Assembly: GCA_963966185.1 (NCBI GenBank)
Contig: CAWZYM010000174.1
Coordinates: 403,501-467,500, forward strand
Direction of reading: 5' to 3'
Length of the DNA stretch: 64,000 bases
From: Rhabditoides inermis
Lineage: Eukaryota; Nematoda; Chromadorea; Rhabditida; Rhabditidae
Position 1 is the first letter of the stretch. Every line of letters begins with the position of its first letter. The notes under the pieces are model-generated. The model did no database searches. It worked only from the letters and a program-made list of their open reading frames with translations, and was not told the origin of the DNA. The position numbers were made by a program, and so were the translations under genes. Positions 35,019 to 46,011 of this stretch are shown in pieces.

Positions 35019-35407
35019 TTAAAGGAACAGTGGCGACTTATTTCTGCCACAATCTGCCACAACTCCTCATTTTCACACGCGCAAAACATTTGGCGCGAAC
35101 GGGAATCGAAACAGCGAGCTCGGTGCCACAACGCAGCGCACATGCATTGAGCCATGAAACAAGTGAGATGCCTTCGATCAATTGCGCGTATGTCTCCGAA
35201 CCCAATTTTTGCAATATTGAAGCTTTGAGCGGTAGGTTAATCGTGATGGGACCAATTTTGAACTCAAATTTTTAGCTGCATTCTTGCCATTGCAGATTCG
35301 AAAGTAACGCAGAATCGTCGTTCTTTCGCAAAAAATACAATTGTGTTAGATTAATATGATTTTTAATAATACTCAAAGTCAAAAACAAGTCGCCACTGTT
35401 CTTTTAA
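35019..35407. mobile_element. TTAA-flanked MITE with tRNA-like interior
   Basis: TTAA lies at both ends (35019 and 35404). The inner ends are AGGAACAGTGGCGACTT and the complement of AAGAACAGTGGCGACTTG. On the minus strand the interior has A-box-like TGGCTCAATGCATG and B-box-like TTTCGATTCCCG. TTAA target duplication is typical of piggyBac-type transposition. No transposase is present. Confidence 0.7.
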
Positions 35408-35558
35408 ACCACCACCTTCGTCACGTACCTGTTTGGTCTGACCGCGTTTTGCACACGAATAAAGCCCGTTCCTCCCTGTTCTGTGAAGTGTCGCAATGGT
35501 AGTTTTCACGGAATGTATGGAGCGAAAACCACAATTTTTTGCAAACAACCACTCGTAC

Positions 35559-35719
35559 CTGGCTAGATCAAAGCACTCAGTTGTGATGGCTTCAAACGAC
35601 GTCCAGGTCATCAGATATTTTCCTGCATCATCGCAGTTGTTGAGCTTAGTAGCCAGCTGTGGGGCCGAGTGAATAGCCGTCAGTTTACAGAAGTACACAA
35701 TATTCCAGTAAGCGAGCAT
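35559..35719 (-). pseudogene. Isolated copy of family exon 1
   Basis: 161 nt, same length and reading frame as exon 1 of the gene at 30804-31804, with two residue changes (His to Gln; Asn to Ile, which destroys the NTT sequon). It has a good GTACGA donor, but no exon 2 follows. The copied 5' flank continues to about 35885. Confidence 0.8.
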
Positions 35720-35990
35720 TGCTTACACTGAGAGTCAATGCTTCTTCCGCGTCTGGCAGACATGCACCGCTTAGTTCCTCTCTGATGAAACACACATCAC
35801 TCACTCCACCGCCCAAATTTATTACGCCGCGAAATTTCGAAAATGCATTTGTCGCTAAGGAAATACATACTCACGAGGGAACAATATTAAAATTAAAATT
35901 ATTACAACACAAGGATGCGTCGCACATGAAATGCCTGTGAACATAACAATGAAGGAGCATCAGTAGAGTACTAGATAGCGAAACCTCTTT

Positions 35991-36065
35991 CGGCCCACAA
36001 TCGGCATCGAACCCGTGACCTTTCGATTGAGAGCCGCGCACACATCCACTGCGCTACCGCCGTGC
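35991..36065 (-). repeat. tRNA-like sequence (A box and B box), probable SINE
   Basis: On the minus strand, GGTAGCGCAGTGGATG resembles an A box, and GGGTTCGATGCC is a near-perfect B box at typical spacing. The D stem pairs, but the anticodon stem is poor, so a working tRNA is unlikely. Confidence 0.45.
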
Positions 36066-36400
36066 AAAAAAAATTTGTGTGTCGTCGAGTGTCGTCCTTG
36101 CGTGTCGTCCTTGCGATTTTCTTATCTTCTCTGTATTGTTATAAGTTTAGTATATGTTCATTTGGAACTAGAAAATTAGATATTTCGACTCTACCTGCAC
36201 ATAAGACATTATTAATGTTTTAATGGAGAGTTTTCAAGAGTAAAAGAGACAAAAAAGTAGTAGTGAGATAAAAAGGAGATAAACGCAATACCAACAATGA
36301 AAAAAAACATTTATCAAATTACGACGACACTCTTTATTCATTTGCGTTATTAGCAAAAAACGTTTCAAAAACGTTCAAAAAAGTATTTAACCGAACTTGT

Positions 36401-37529
36401 TCAAAAATAACACAGTTTTTGATAGCTGTAACTTAGTGGTGACGAACTCTTTTTTGTTAGATCGTCCACTTCGTCTCCAGAGCTTGTCAAAAAAGCATCC
36501 CCGTTGTCTAAAAGCACAGCAATTGGCAAGTAGTGACATCACAACTAACCTTTCTTCAACTGATAGATCTCTCCCTTCCCACATGTGGGTTTCTCCAAAC
36601 AATATCCAATGAACTCATCCGAACCTCCTGCATTTGCATCCAGAGTAGAGAAAAGTTGATATCCTGATGAAAAATTGCAAAATAACCAAAAATTGGATGC
36701 AATATGTTTGCTATAAAAAATACCACCTTTCAGCATTTTGAAGTGCAAGGCGAATAGCGTTCCACATTGTTCGATTAGCTGTTGTTTCACGAAATTACCT
36801 ACTTTTCTAATTATATTGAGTTTTGCGACTAAATAAAACATATTTTGAGTTTAAAAATCGAAACAAATACTTTCTGTTTCATTCTGCTTGTAATTCGTGA
36901 CGTAAATGAATTTCAAATATAGTGATGGATTATGAGATGAGTAACAAAAGTGCTTGTCTTTTTTGTCATGGTAGATTCGGTGCACCGGAACCACGTAGTC
37001 GCTCTGAGTTGTGGTATGTAATGTCGTGGCAATGAGGATTCTCACATATCTGACGCTAGAACCGTCATCTTTCGGCGTTAGTTTCGTAGTTGTGAGAGTT
37101 TTCGGTAGCGTTGGTTTCGGGGTAGTGGTTGTTGCGATTTTGGTTGTGGTTGGTTTCATCGTCGTTTTAGTGGAAGACATGGCTGCAGTGAGTACGGTCT
37201 TGGTTGTCGCAGCGAGTGGGCAAGTATGTTTCTTTTCGTAAACCAGCGCCATTCCCTGTGGCAATTCACCGTATTGCATTGACCGATTGCATAACAGCAA
37301 GGCTGTGCTGCTGTCGTAACTGAAACGCAATTCATGACCTTTTTCCAAAAGCTCCACACCTGTATAGGTCGAAACACGTCGTCGTGTTCGTTTCGAAGGT
37401 TGTCCAAGTCAATAAAAAGTCGTTTGCATCGTTACAGTGGCTCACGTGTTCAGTGACCAGAGACAGTTCGTTGGGATAGTCGCTGGACGCGAGCTGGCAA
37501 AAATATACGAAACTCCAGAACGCAGCCAT
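36401..37529 (-). CDS. Unrecognised secreted Cys/Thr protein with LCYF C-terminus (complete member 2)
   Basis: Five exons join in phase to 313 aa: 37360-37529, 36871-37319, 36727-36828, 36550-36663, 36401-36507. N-terminus MAAFWSFVYFCQLASS is signal-like; an in-frame ATG at 37586 is an alternative start. Modules: CNDANDFLLTWTTFETNTT, MALVYEKKHTC, a linker of about 60 residues dominated by Thr, Lys and Pro, KHFCYSSHN, LNIIRKVGNFVKQQL..CG, FIGYCLEKPTCG and the end AFLTSSGDEV...KLCYF. It aligns with the gene at 30804 across its whole length; the last exon is split here by one extra short intron. No domain is recognised. Likely a secreted or surface glycoprotein. Confidence 0.78.
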
Positions 37530-37589
37530 CACTCCTGACAGAAGAAGGGACTGGCGGATTTCAGATTTCGAACAATCTGTGTCCAAGCT

Positions 37590-38261
37590 ACCCGTATGTA
37601 TCTCATTCTGCGGGCCGACTTTATTTCGGAAAACTTTCAGTATGCATTTGTTGTTATGGAAATGCGAAGCTGGAGCATTAGAAGCGAGACATATGGTCGA
37701 AAATGGTCAAGACTTTGATTTATGTATACCGTATGCATACTACATATGTATGTACATTTGTTTATATGCAATCCAACAATGTATTCAATCATGAATACAA
37801 TATCATAATTCAAAAGCTATGAAGATTCGGTGACATCAAAATGAGGTGATGTGACAGTGAACAAAAAATACTAACGCTATGTAAAAAGATTTTTGTCCAA
37901 TATTCGTAATCACTACAAGAAGGTCGCGTGTATTGATTTTTTGTATTTGTAATAGTTGAAACATGATTCACAAACCCATTGTTACTATACACGTTCAAGT
38001 ATTTCAATGCGCCATCTCAACTTCAGATTGCCGCAATTGTTCCTGTGTTCTACAGTGTCGCATTTAACGAGCACTTTTTTGCTGTCATTTACAAGTTATA
38101 CAGGAAGTGTCGAGAGGGGATTGCGGGATTGCGGGAGATATGAGGATGTGTATTCAGGTGACTTCCAAACATCATTATTGTTTCCGTGAAGATAAAATGG
38201 TAGCTGCCATACATAGATATGGATTGTGGAGTATAGCACCACTGTGCTATTCTTGCAACCG
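37590..38261. other. AT-rich intergenic sequence, no gene seen
   Basis: Low-complexity AT-rich DNA upstream of family member 2. Short frames on both strands have no domain features. Promoter elements of member 2 would lie here, but none is recognisable. Confidence 0.4.
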
Positions 38262-39016
38262 CAATCGTAGTGCGCAAACATCAGACCATGCGAAACACAC
38301 ACACATTTATTTCAGAGAGTGAAACGAATAATTATGTACGCTGCCTGTTGACGGCCCGGTGTAGATGTGGCCAGCTTGCCAGATCGCTCCGCCCACCTCC
38401 GGATGATCTTGGAATTTTCGAATTTTAGTTCGATTCTTCCCTCATTGTCCTGAGTGAATTTGTGTGATTTGAGTGATCTGTTCTGAGTGTACCTGTATTG
38501 AGTGTTAGACTATAACGAGTGTTAGTCTAGAGTGTGTGTTGTGTATTATAAATCGTTGATGCAATTTGTGCCTGTCGCTATTTGGCCAGTCGCATCCACC
38601 TGTGCAAGCGGTGCGACTGTGATTGACTGTGATATAAGTACTGATTGATTGCTAACCGATCTGTGCTAAGATCATAGTGTGTTAACCAAGCCCATTGCTA
38701 TTGGGTATCGATTGATTATCGATCGCGAGTAAGAGCGAGGGGTGATGTCCGTGTGCGAAAGCAGTTTATGGTGCATCGGCCAGTGTAGATGTGGCCAGCT
38801 TGCCCGGACGCTCCGCCCTCCTCCGGATGGAACTCATAAAGAGCGAAGATGTAAGCACAGTCAAAATGTTGATGAACGGCAAAGAAAAACTACGAGCAAT
38901 AAATATGTTATACTCTCTAGAGCTCAATCCAGACTCATGCCCTCCAATAACCGTAGGATCTTTATAACGGAAAGGCGCGCAATCGAGAAGCGACAATCGT
39001 AGTGCGCAAACATCAG
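38262..39016. repeat. Possible insertion flanked by a 23-bp direct repeat
   Basis: The same 23 bases occur at 38262-38284 and 38994-39016, as expected for a long target duplication around a 709-bp insert. Inside, a GC-rich module starting GTGTAGATGTGGCCAGC occurs at 38360 and again at 38783. A block from about 38648 to 38760 recurs at about 39940-40075. It resembles the modular 5' region of a LINE, but no ORF is attached. Confidence 0.45.
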
Positions 39017-39317
39017 TAGACGATCAGCTGTGAATATTCTAGTACGCGGAATTGAATTGACAGACTCCCACATATTTGAAAAGGCACTATATGATGAGCA
39101 GGGATATACCGTAGTAATTTATACCGTAATAAATCTTGCAACACGAATTGTGAAATTGTTGACCTCAAAAATTAATTGATATACAAATTATTGCATATTA
39201 TTCTTTATTTTTTTATTTAATCATTTGTTGCAATTACAATGTGATGATTAAAAGATGATGCTATTATTGCTTTCAATTTCAGTTCGCACCTTTATTCAAG
39301 CAATCAATGACTTCTGA

Positions 39318-39904
39318 TATAGGGTATCCCCCATTTTCACGGTACGCGAATTATCGGCGGTCGGCCAGACAGGGGCGAAATGACGAGCTTTTTATGCAAA
39401 TATCGGGGTTTTACTCCAAAACACGGCAAAAATGAGAGACATTGAAAAATCGAAAACTAGAGTTCTGTGCGGACACTATCAAAGTATCTTCTCCCTCAAA
39501 CTGGGTTCTGTAGCATGGATTTGAAGTGAGTTATTAAGTTTTCTAGATTTTACCTATTGAACAGCCTCGAAAACGTGGTTATCGAACGATATTAAGAGAA
39601 CTAAAGCGAAATTCAAAAATCGAAATCTAGAGTTCTATGGGGGCTGGGGATTCACACCACATATCCGAAAATTGTAAAGATTCATCAATTTCAGAAGGAG
39701 TTATTAGCTCTGAAAGGTGAGCAACTCTGCTTCATCAGAATTGCAAATCACCTTCATTTCCCTAAAATCAGACCGCAAAGCGCGCGACTCGCGCGGTCAA
39801 ATGGTCTTGCGCGGACCGATAGCGCGGCTAAATGCGATGAAATGATGTCTGGAAAATATGCGGCGAGATGGCTGCCATACCGTGAACGGGGGGGACACCC
39901 TATA
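39318..39904. mobile_element. Inverted-repeat MITE, 587 bp
   Basis: The ends are TATAGGGTATCCCCC at 39318 and the complement of TATAGGGTGTCCCCC at 39904, with TTCACGGTA shared further in (about 28 bp of imperfect inverted repeat). There is no coding potential. A TA target duplication is possible. It is non-autonomous. Confidence 0.7.
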
Positions 39905-39934
39905 ACACCCCTGCGAACGACGAGAACACCAGCG

Positions 39935-40080
39935 GTTTTTTGCTAACCGATCTGTGCTAAGATCATAGTGTGCTAACCTAACCAAGCCCATTGCTATTGG
40001 GTATCGATTGATTATCGATTGATTATCGATCGCGAGTAAGAGCGAGGGGTGATATCCGTGTGCGAAGGCAGTTTAGTGGA
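39935..40080. repeat. Second copy of the CTAACCGATCTGTGC module
   Basis: Matches about 38648-38770 with a small duplication of the ATCGATTGATT motif. It is separated from the first copy by the MITE and AT-rich DNA. Confidence 0.7.
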
Positions 40081-40427
40081 GGTGTACACAGTTGCCTGTA
40101 TTTCATTCCGCTAGTTGGGCAGCTTCTTGCATTGCCATATACTGTCAGGTCTTACGGGATAATACGCAAAAAGAACTTCCTACTTCCTTCAAAAAAAAAC
40201 GTGTAAATTGATCGATAACCAAACAAAATAATATTCAATAGCGTTTATTAGATATCACAACAAAATACATCTGCTACGAGAACGTCAAAACTTGTTTCAT
40301 GTGGAAACAACATGCTAAAATAAACGGAACATTTAGAAAAGTGTTTGCGGAGTTTGTCGAAATTCCGAAAGGAAATAAAAATTGTTTTCAGAGTGAAAAA
40401 AGTAAACATGACTGTATGAGTTTGTAA
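40081..40427. other. No gene seen
   Basis: AT-rich 3' flank of family member 3. I see no repeat or ORF of note. Confidence 0.35.
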
Positions 40428-42193
40428 CTACGCTTTAACCCAACATAAGAGTTCGTTTTTGAAATCCTCGCGGGATTCTCTTTCTTGCGAGTTGACAGTA
40501 AGAAACTCATCCGTTTCTTGAAGAAAAAAGTTGCATTCAAATACAATGAATTTAGGAAAAAGTAATTTTGTTTACTTTATCTCACCTGACCACATGCGAT
40601 AGATGGCTATTTCTGGATCTGTGCCGCAAGTCCCATTTTCAAGGCAGTATCCAATATAATTGTCGCTATCGACCGCGTTTTCGGTGGCAGTCGCCGAGAA
40701 CCGTTGAACTCTTTCTGCGATTAACTAACTAAAAAACAAACAAAAAACGACTCACTATCAGCCTTGAACTGTAATGTCATCACTCCGCATCCCATACTCA
40801 GTAAATGCTCGATGAGTGTGGCATTCTTCTCGATCACATAGATGCCAGCGTCTAGCAAAGAAACTATCTTTTTTTGAATACGTGTCAACCCTTACCTGTT
40901 CCATTTGTTTCGAATCCATCTATGTTGTCGCCCAGATGTGTCAGCTGCGCCTTGTCCGTATAGCACACATGATTCTTTTCTTTCACACTGAATAGCCGTG
41001 TCACCAATATTTGGAACTCTTTCTGAACGTGATATGATGATGTGAGCACATGTAAATTGTGTTTTAACGAACCACATTGATTTGTTCAGTGGTTATGTTC
41101 GTTTGAGGATGAGTTGTCGTGGTCACTTTATCGGTCAAAGGCTCTGTAGTCAATTGAGAATCGATGGTCGTTGTCACATCAGCGGTCGAAGTCTCAGTAT
41201 TGATTGGAAGTGGGGTGGATTGAGTTGATTGCATGTTTGCGGCAGTTAAAGGTAGTGTACCCTCTGAATCCAATGTTAAAAAGTATCACGAATGTATTAT
41301 CAATGCCTTTTAAAGGTATTTTTTATGTCGTTTATGGTTGTTTGAGATGAAAAATAATGAAATTAAAAATTATCAAACATTTGTTTAAATCCAACATGAT
41401 ACGCATATTTGCGCAACGTTGTGAGTTATGATTTTTAAAAGAATTTAATGCGTTTAGCATATAATTTCCCATTAGCTGTTTTCGCCAGTTTAGTAAAAGA
41501 AACACATAGTAGAAATGTTATCTAAAATAAGAATGACATAAGAAACAATATAAACACAAGCAAATAAATTGTCTTGAATGAAACAGCCGATAGTGTGGTC
41601 AAACTGTGTAACTTCGTGCAAGTTGTGCACACACCCCCGAGCTGATTAAAAGTTATTAGATTCTACGATTTCTCACTCCAATTTTCAAATGATTTTTTAA
41701 AGCTAATTTGTTTCAGAATTTATATTTGCATTATCATAATATACTCATTGAGTCGTAAACAATGACATGTTGTTTCTACACATACACCCAGATTCAGAGG
41801 GTACACTACCTTTAAGACCTCAACTGATGCCTCACCTGATAAAGAAAATTCAGTTGTTGTTTTTGTTTCTGTGGCCAACGAGGTCGTCTCTCCCTCGCAT
41901 TTTCCACTTCTTTCGTACACCAACACATAGTCCTTCACATCGTTGTGATCGCATTTCAAATAAACAGTAATTGCGTCGAATCTGAAACATCTCTCAGTGG
42001 TCAAATACTGTGAATCCGGCCACCTGGATAGTTCGTAGCACAACGTTGTGTTTTCTTCCATGTTCGTCCAAACGAGTAGGTATTTCTTTGCCATATTGCA
42101 ACTATCTAACCGTGTAGCTCCTGCCAGCAAGTTCTCGGGACTTTGCCCAATTGAAAGAGAGCAAATGTAGACGAAATTCCAGACGAACGCCAT
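40428..42193 (-). CDS. Unrecognised secreted Cys/Thr protein (complete member 3), MITE in its linker exon
   Basis: Exons: 42024-42193, 41836-41981, 41073-41263, 40896-41022, 40756-40851, 40586-40714, 40428-40516 (948 nt, 315 aa). The MITE at 41246-41815 is treated as an intron. N-terminus MAFVWNFVYICSLSIGQ is signal-like. Then DSCNMAKKYLLVWTNMEENT, YVLVYERSGKC, a Thr-rich linker, KNHVCYTDKAQLTHL, a CGVMTLQFKAD module, NYIGYCLENGTCG and a divergent tail DEFLTVNSQE...LLCWVKA. With the MITE cut out at TTAA instead, the exon is also open and in phase (954 nt). It is the most diverged complete member. Role unknown; secretion is inferred. Confidence 0.72.
41246..41815. mobile_element. TTAA-flanked MITE inside a coding exon
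   Basis: TTAA lies at 41246-41249 and 41812-41815. The inner inverted ends are AGGTAGTGTACCCTCTGAAT and AGGTAGTGTACCCTCTGAAT on the other strand. It is 562 bp between the TTAA sites, with no ORF. It lies in the Thr-linker exon of the gene at 40428-42193. The same end motif occurs in the element at 45696-46011. Confidence 0.8.
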
Positions 42194-42574
42194 TCTGAGA
42201 ATGCACAACCTGCCACTGACTGCATTCCACTTCCGGCGACTCCTTTCTCTAATTGTTTCCGAGAAACTCTGACGGCCCCGCATTAGTCAATTAAGTAAGT
42301 AACGGCTCGCATTCATCGACCTTCCGAAAGACAAAAATGGGAATTGTCATGGTATCACAAATGCGTGGTTGTTTTTGAAAGCGGAAGAAAATGTACGAAT
42401 GACGGGGATGCTAGAACATACAATTTATTATTTCACTAGGATGTAAATAGAGACAAAAAACAAATAACATCGCTTCTACAACTACGTCAACAGCCGTTGA
42501 GAACTTATGTCAACAGCCGTTGAGAACACGGTCCCTTATACGTACATTTTGAATGCGACTCCGCCGATCCGTGG
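42194..42574. other. Upstream region of family member 3, no separate gene
   Basis: The open frame continues upstream of the chosen ATG to 42283 (MRGRQSFSETIRERS), so translation might start there. Beyond that I see AT-rich DNA and a short direct repeat (GTCAACAGCCGTTGAGAAC) near 42487 and 42508. Confidence 0.4.
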
Positions 42575-42971
42575 TTAAAGAAACAAAGGCGTATATCATA
42601 ACCGTGTGGTAATGAAATTTTCAAATTCGCACGAAATCACAGAAAGTGAACCCGTGGCTGCAAGAGTGATAGCCCACAGTCTTTTCCATTGCGCCACGCA
42701 GCTCATTGGGTCATCACGCGCGAAGACCGCTGCCCTTCCCGAGAACCAACCTTCTTTGCGAAAGCGATCACAATATTCACCGCGAAAATGGTGCTTCCCG
42801 CCAAAACACACATTTGAACGCCTATTTCCGTGTGTAGTAACGGGACGATCTGTGGTAATTGGTGTGGTAACGCGGTAACAGCTTTGAATTGTTATTTTGT
42901 TCGTTTGTTTTGCATTTCAATGGGTCAAGTTATGATCCAAAGTCGAAAATAATGCGCCACTGTTCCTTTAA
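42575..42971. mobile_element. TTAA-flanked MITE with tRNA-like interior, second copy
   Basis: TTAA at 42575 and 42968. The ends are AGAAACAAAGGCG and the complement of AGGAACAGTGGCGC, matching the family at 35019-35407. The minus-strand interior has TGGCGCAATGGAAAAG (A-box-like) and GGGTTCACTTTC (B-box-like). Confidence 0.6.
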
Positions 42972-43274
42972 TGATTGCGCTTCTTTCTCGCATCCGCAAG
43001 TTTAGTCGTTTAGTGTTTAGATGTGTTTTCCGTAGATGACGGTTCATTTCTTTTGTTTCTGCGTCAATTAAAATCTACTAATCCTCATACGTCAATGCCG
43101 AACGCGCACAACATCTGCCGTTTCTTCAAGAACTTTCCCTCTCACACATGAGCTCATTTTGGATCGCATGTCATGCTGTTCGTCAAGCGCGTCGTGGTTT
43201 TCACTCGCCAAGATCTCCAATACTAGCATCTTCAATGGCGTCGTTCCTTCTCATTGAAAGTCATCCTTTGTAAG

Positions 43275-44489
43275 AATGACCTAAGGATGATCCATCGATG
43301 CTCTCAAGTTTCGCTCAATCTCTAGCACTTTTTTTTCTTATCGGGTATTTGAGCGTTTTTTCGAAGAGTATATACTCAATGTTTCTTCATCATCAACTTG
43401 GCTTTGTTTCTCGCAAGTCCGTCGAGTTTCAACTACTCAAGTTTCTCAACCATTAGACCTCCGCCGTTGACAGGAAAGAGGTCATCGATGTTATCTACTT
43501 TGAATTCAGCAAAGCATTCGACAGTATGTCCCTCGGGTTCAGTCAATTGTCGAGTAGGTTCACAATTACACGAGTAGCTTTTTTCCGCGTTGGCTTTACT
43601 TTCTCCGAAAGCGGCATCATATGTCGTGCCCCTTAGGGAACAGTTTCCTTTTTGCTCTACATGGAGGATTGGTTTTCTCATCAAGGCGACATGTGTAATT
43701 TACGCAGACGAACTCAAGGTCTATCGCTCATTTCTCCCTGGCGACGACTGCAACTCACTACAAGCGGCTATCGATAACGTAGAACAATGGTCTATAGAAT
43801 CCCTATGGTTTCTAGAATCCCTCTCACTCGAATCCCTCTCACGTCTACACGATGGTAGTAAGATCACGTCAGTTGACGAAGTGGATAATCTAGGCTTTGC
43901 CATCATATCTAACCTACATTTCGGAAAACACTGCAACAACGTCCTTGGGTAATTTTTTTACCGGTTGAATCGTGGGCCCTCCTAGTCGAGAACAAGATGG
44001 GATTTTAGGTGTCAGTTTTTAACGATCGTTTCCCTACGTTCTATCGTTTCGGTCGAACAGCAGTTTTTCCTTGCCATCCAAAATCTATACAACGTGAGAC
44101 TGCATTCCTGTCAAAGATGATCACTTCAATTGTCTCTGACAGAAGACACGGTAGTCTTTTACTACTCAAGTTGTTCACTCAACGTTTTGAAAATGCGTTT
44201 TTTTTCACTGACATCACGATAACCAAAAACAGATACACAGTCAGAATTTGTCATTTAAAAGATGCTGGAAAGCGAACAAAATACTAAAAGAGAACTGTCC
44301 TCAAGTCACGACACTATTCGCAATATTGATAATAAAAAAGAGTTGTTGAATCAAATTTGTCTAAAAATAACACAGAACTTTGGAGGAAATGTAATCCGAA
44401 TTTGGACTGTTGATTCGAGAAATCACTTCTTGTCGTGAGCTTGTCAGAACAGCACCTTTCCCGCCTAAATTGCATCTTCTTTGACCAAA
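43275..44489. repeat. 1215-bp duplicated block, first copy
   Basis: Near identical to 47228-48442 (one substitution seen, plus 2-bp indels in a T run and near the end). It includes a LINE RT remnant and the last exon of the decayed family gene at 44361. Confidence 0.92.
43440..44285 (+). pseudogene. CR1-like LINE reverse transcriptase remnant
   Basis: Fragments in several frames: VIDVIYFEFSKAFDS (RT motif A type), VIYADELKVYRSF (the YADD box with the second Asp changed to Glu), NLGFAIISNLHFGKHC, and FPCHPKSIQRETAF from the region after RT. Frame breaks and stops make it clearly dead. Confidence 0.7.
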
Positions 44490-45567
44490 TGGGAAATCAC
44501 GACAAACTATTAATCAGCTGCCAAATCTTGTTTTGCCCGCATTTTGTTTCTTTCACACAGGATCCTACGAACGGTCCCAAACTTCCATCATTCGAATCTA
44601 TTGTGGAGAAATATTGATATCGTCTCCCCTTCGCTAAAAAGTGTTTATATAACCGAGGAGTCGATGTTGACTAATGACTATGTTATTTTCAATCATCATC
44701 TTTCCGCATTCCGAATGCTAGTAGCGGTCCACATCTTTCAATCAGCCGTTGTTTTACGACAGTGCCAACTTCTCGTATCATAAAAAAAGGTTCGAGACTA
44801 AAAGAGTATAATCTACAATACGCGAGTTCCCGAAACTTCACTCACTATGTTTTTCATTTTCCGTGTAGCTAGCACGATCAATCAGGCTCAAAAGGTGATT
44901 TGATTCATCAGTGAAACAGAAGTGTTTGACAGCAATCGGATCGTAGATGCGCCTCATTCCGACTAAGTAGTCTCTCTGAATGGTAATCGATTGTAGAGCA
45001 ACTGGCAGCGGTTCCCACATATCTGATCGGTTTTGTGGTGGGGACGACTTTCTTCAGTGTTGTCTTTGTGGTAGGAGTCGTGTTTTGACGGTCTCGTTGT
45101 TTGCTTTGGAATTAGGGTTGTGATTGTAGGTTTCATAGTTTTTAGGGTAGAAGGCGTAGTTGGCTGTGTTTTCTGAATCATGGTCGTTAATGTGTTCGGA
45201 ATGGTCAGCTGTATTCGATGAGTAATCTTGTTGTGGATTGGATCGGTAACCAATAGTGCAGCTGTCTCTTTTTTTCGTAAACTTGCGCTATTCCTTGTGA
45301 ATTTCTACCGTATGACATTGATTGACTGCACAACAGAAATGTGTTGATTGTTTCATGACTGAAACCATTGTTTTGGCATTGGTCTGAACACCTGACACAC
45401 CTGAATAAGTCGAAGCACTCCGTCGTATTTGTTTCAAAGCTTGTCCAAGTCAAGAGAAACTTCTTTGGATCATTGCAATAGTTCACTTTCTTTGCTAACA
45501 TCAACAATGAAGTTGGATAGTAAACCGATGTGAGCTGACAGAAATACACAAAGTTCCAATAAGCCAC
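44361..45567 (-). pseudogene. Decayed member of the LCYF-tail secreted family
   Basis: All modules are recognisable: AYWNFVYFCQLTSVYYP, CNDPKKFLLTWTSFETNTTE, GIAQVYEKK, a Thr/Lys/Asn linker, KHFCFTDES, MIREVGTVVKQRL..CG, YQYFSTIDSN with VGSCVKETKCG, and AVLTSSRQEV...KVLCYF ending at 44361. The canonical ATG is replaced by GTG, exon 2 (44846-45358) is one base out of phase at an A run after VYEKK, and the module-3 exon (from 44797) is also out of phase. Several independent lesions imply a pseudogene. Confidence 0.75.
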
Positions 45568-45695
45568 CTCTGCACTGGGCAGAAAAATGCTTCTGCCGGA
45601 GTTAAAATTTTGGAAGAATCTTTATCCATGCTACCCGAACTACGTAATTTTGCGGCCTCACGTAATCTCTAAAAACTTGGAAGATACAATTGTAG
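45568..45695. other. Upstream flank of the decayed family gene
   Basis: Short AT-rich stretch. The family frame continues a little upstream (NSGRSIFLPSAEV), aligning with the sequence before the ATG of member 2. Confidence 0.4.
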
Positions 45696-46011
45696 TTAAA
45701 GGGAGTGTACACTCTGAATTTCGAAGTTGAGTTAGCACCGGGATGTGAAAATATGATGAAAATGATGCACTTTTCTCAATAACACTATGTGTCGGAGATA
45801 CCTATAAGTCGGTGAAAAATTCTGTTGAACATTGAAAATTGGCACCAATTGGCACCAATTTCTGCATTTTGACACATTTGGCGCTCAATTTTAATCGACT
45901 TGCAGGCATTTTCAGCAAATAGTTGTATTGACAAAACTGCATTGTTTTCATCATATTTTCACATCCCGGTGCTAACTCAACTTCGAAATTCAGAGTGTAC
46001 ACTCCCTTTAA
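45696..46011. mobile_element. TTAA-flanked MITE with long inverted arms
   Basis: TTAA at 45696-45699 and 46008-46011. Arms of at least 70 bp start AGGGAGTGTACACTCTGAAT and continue through GTTGAGTTAGCACCGGG. The short non-arm centre has no ORF. Its termini match those of the element at 41246-41815, so both are one family. Confidence 0.85.

Noticed and set aside
35991..36065. A functional tRNA gene
   Set aside because: A and B boxes are present, but the anticodon stem does not pair well, and similar pieces occur in mobile elements nearby.
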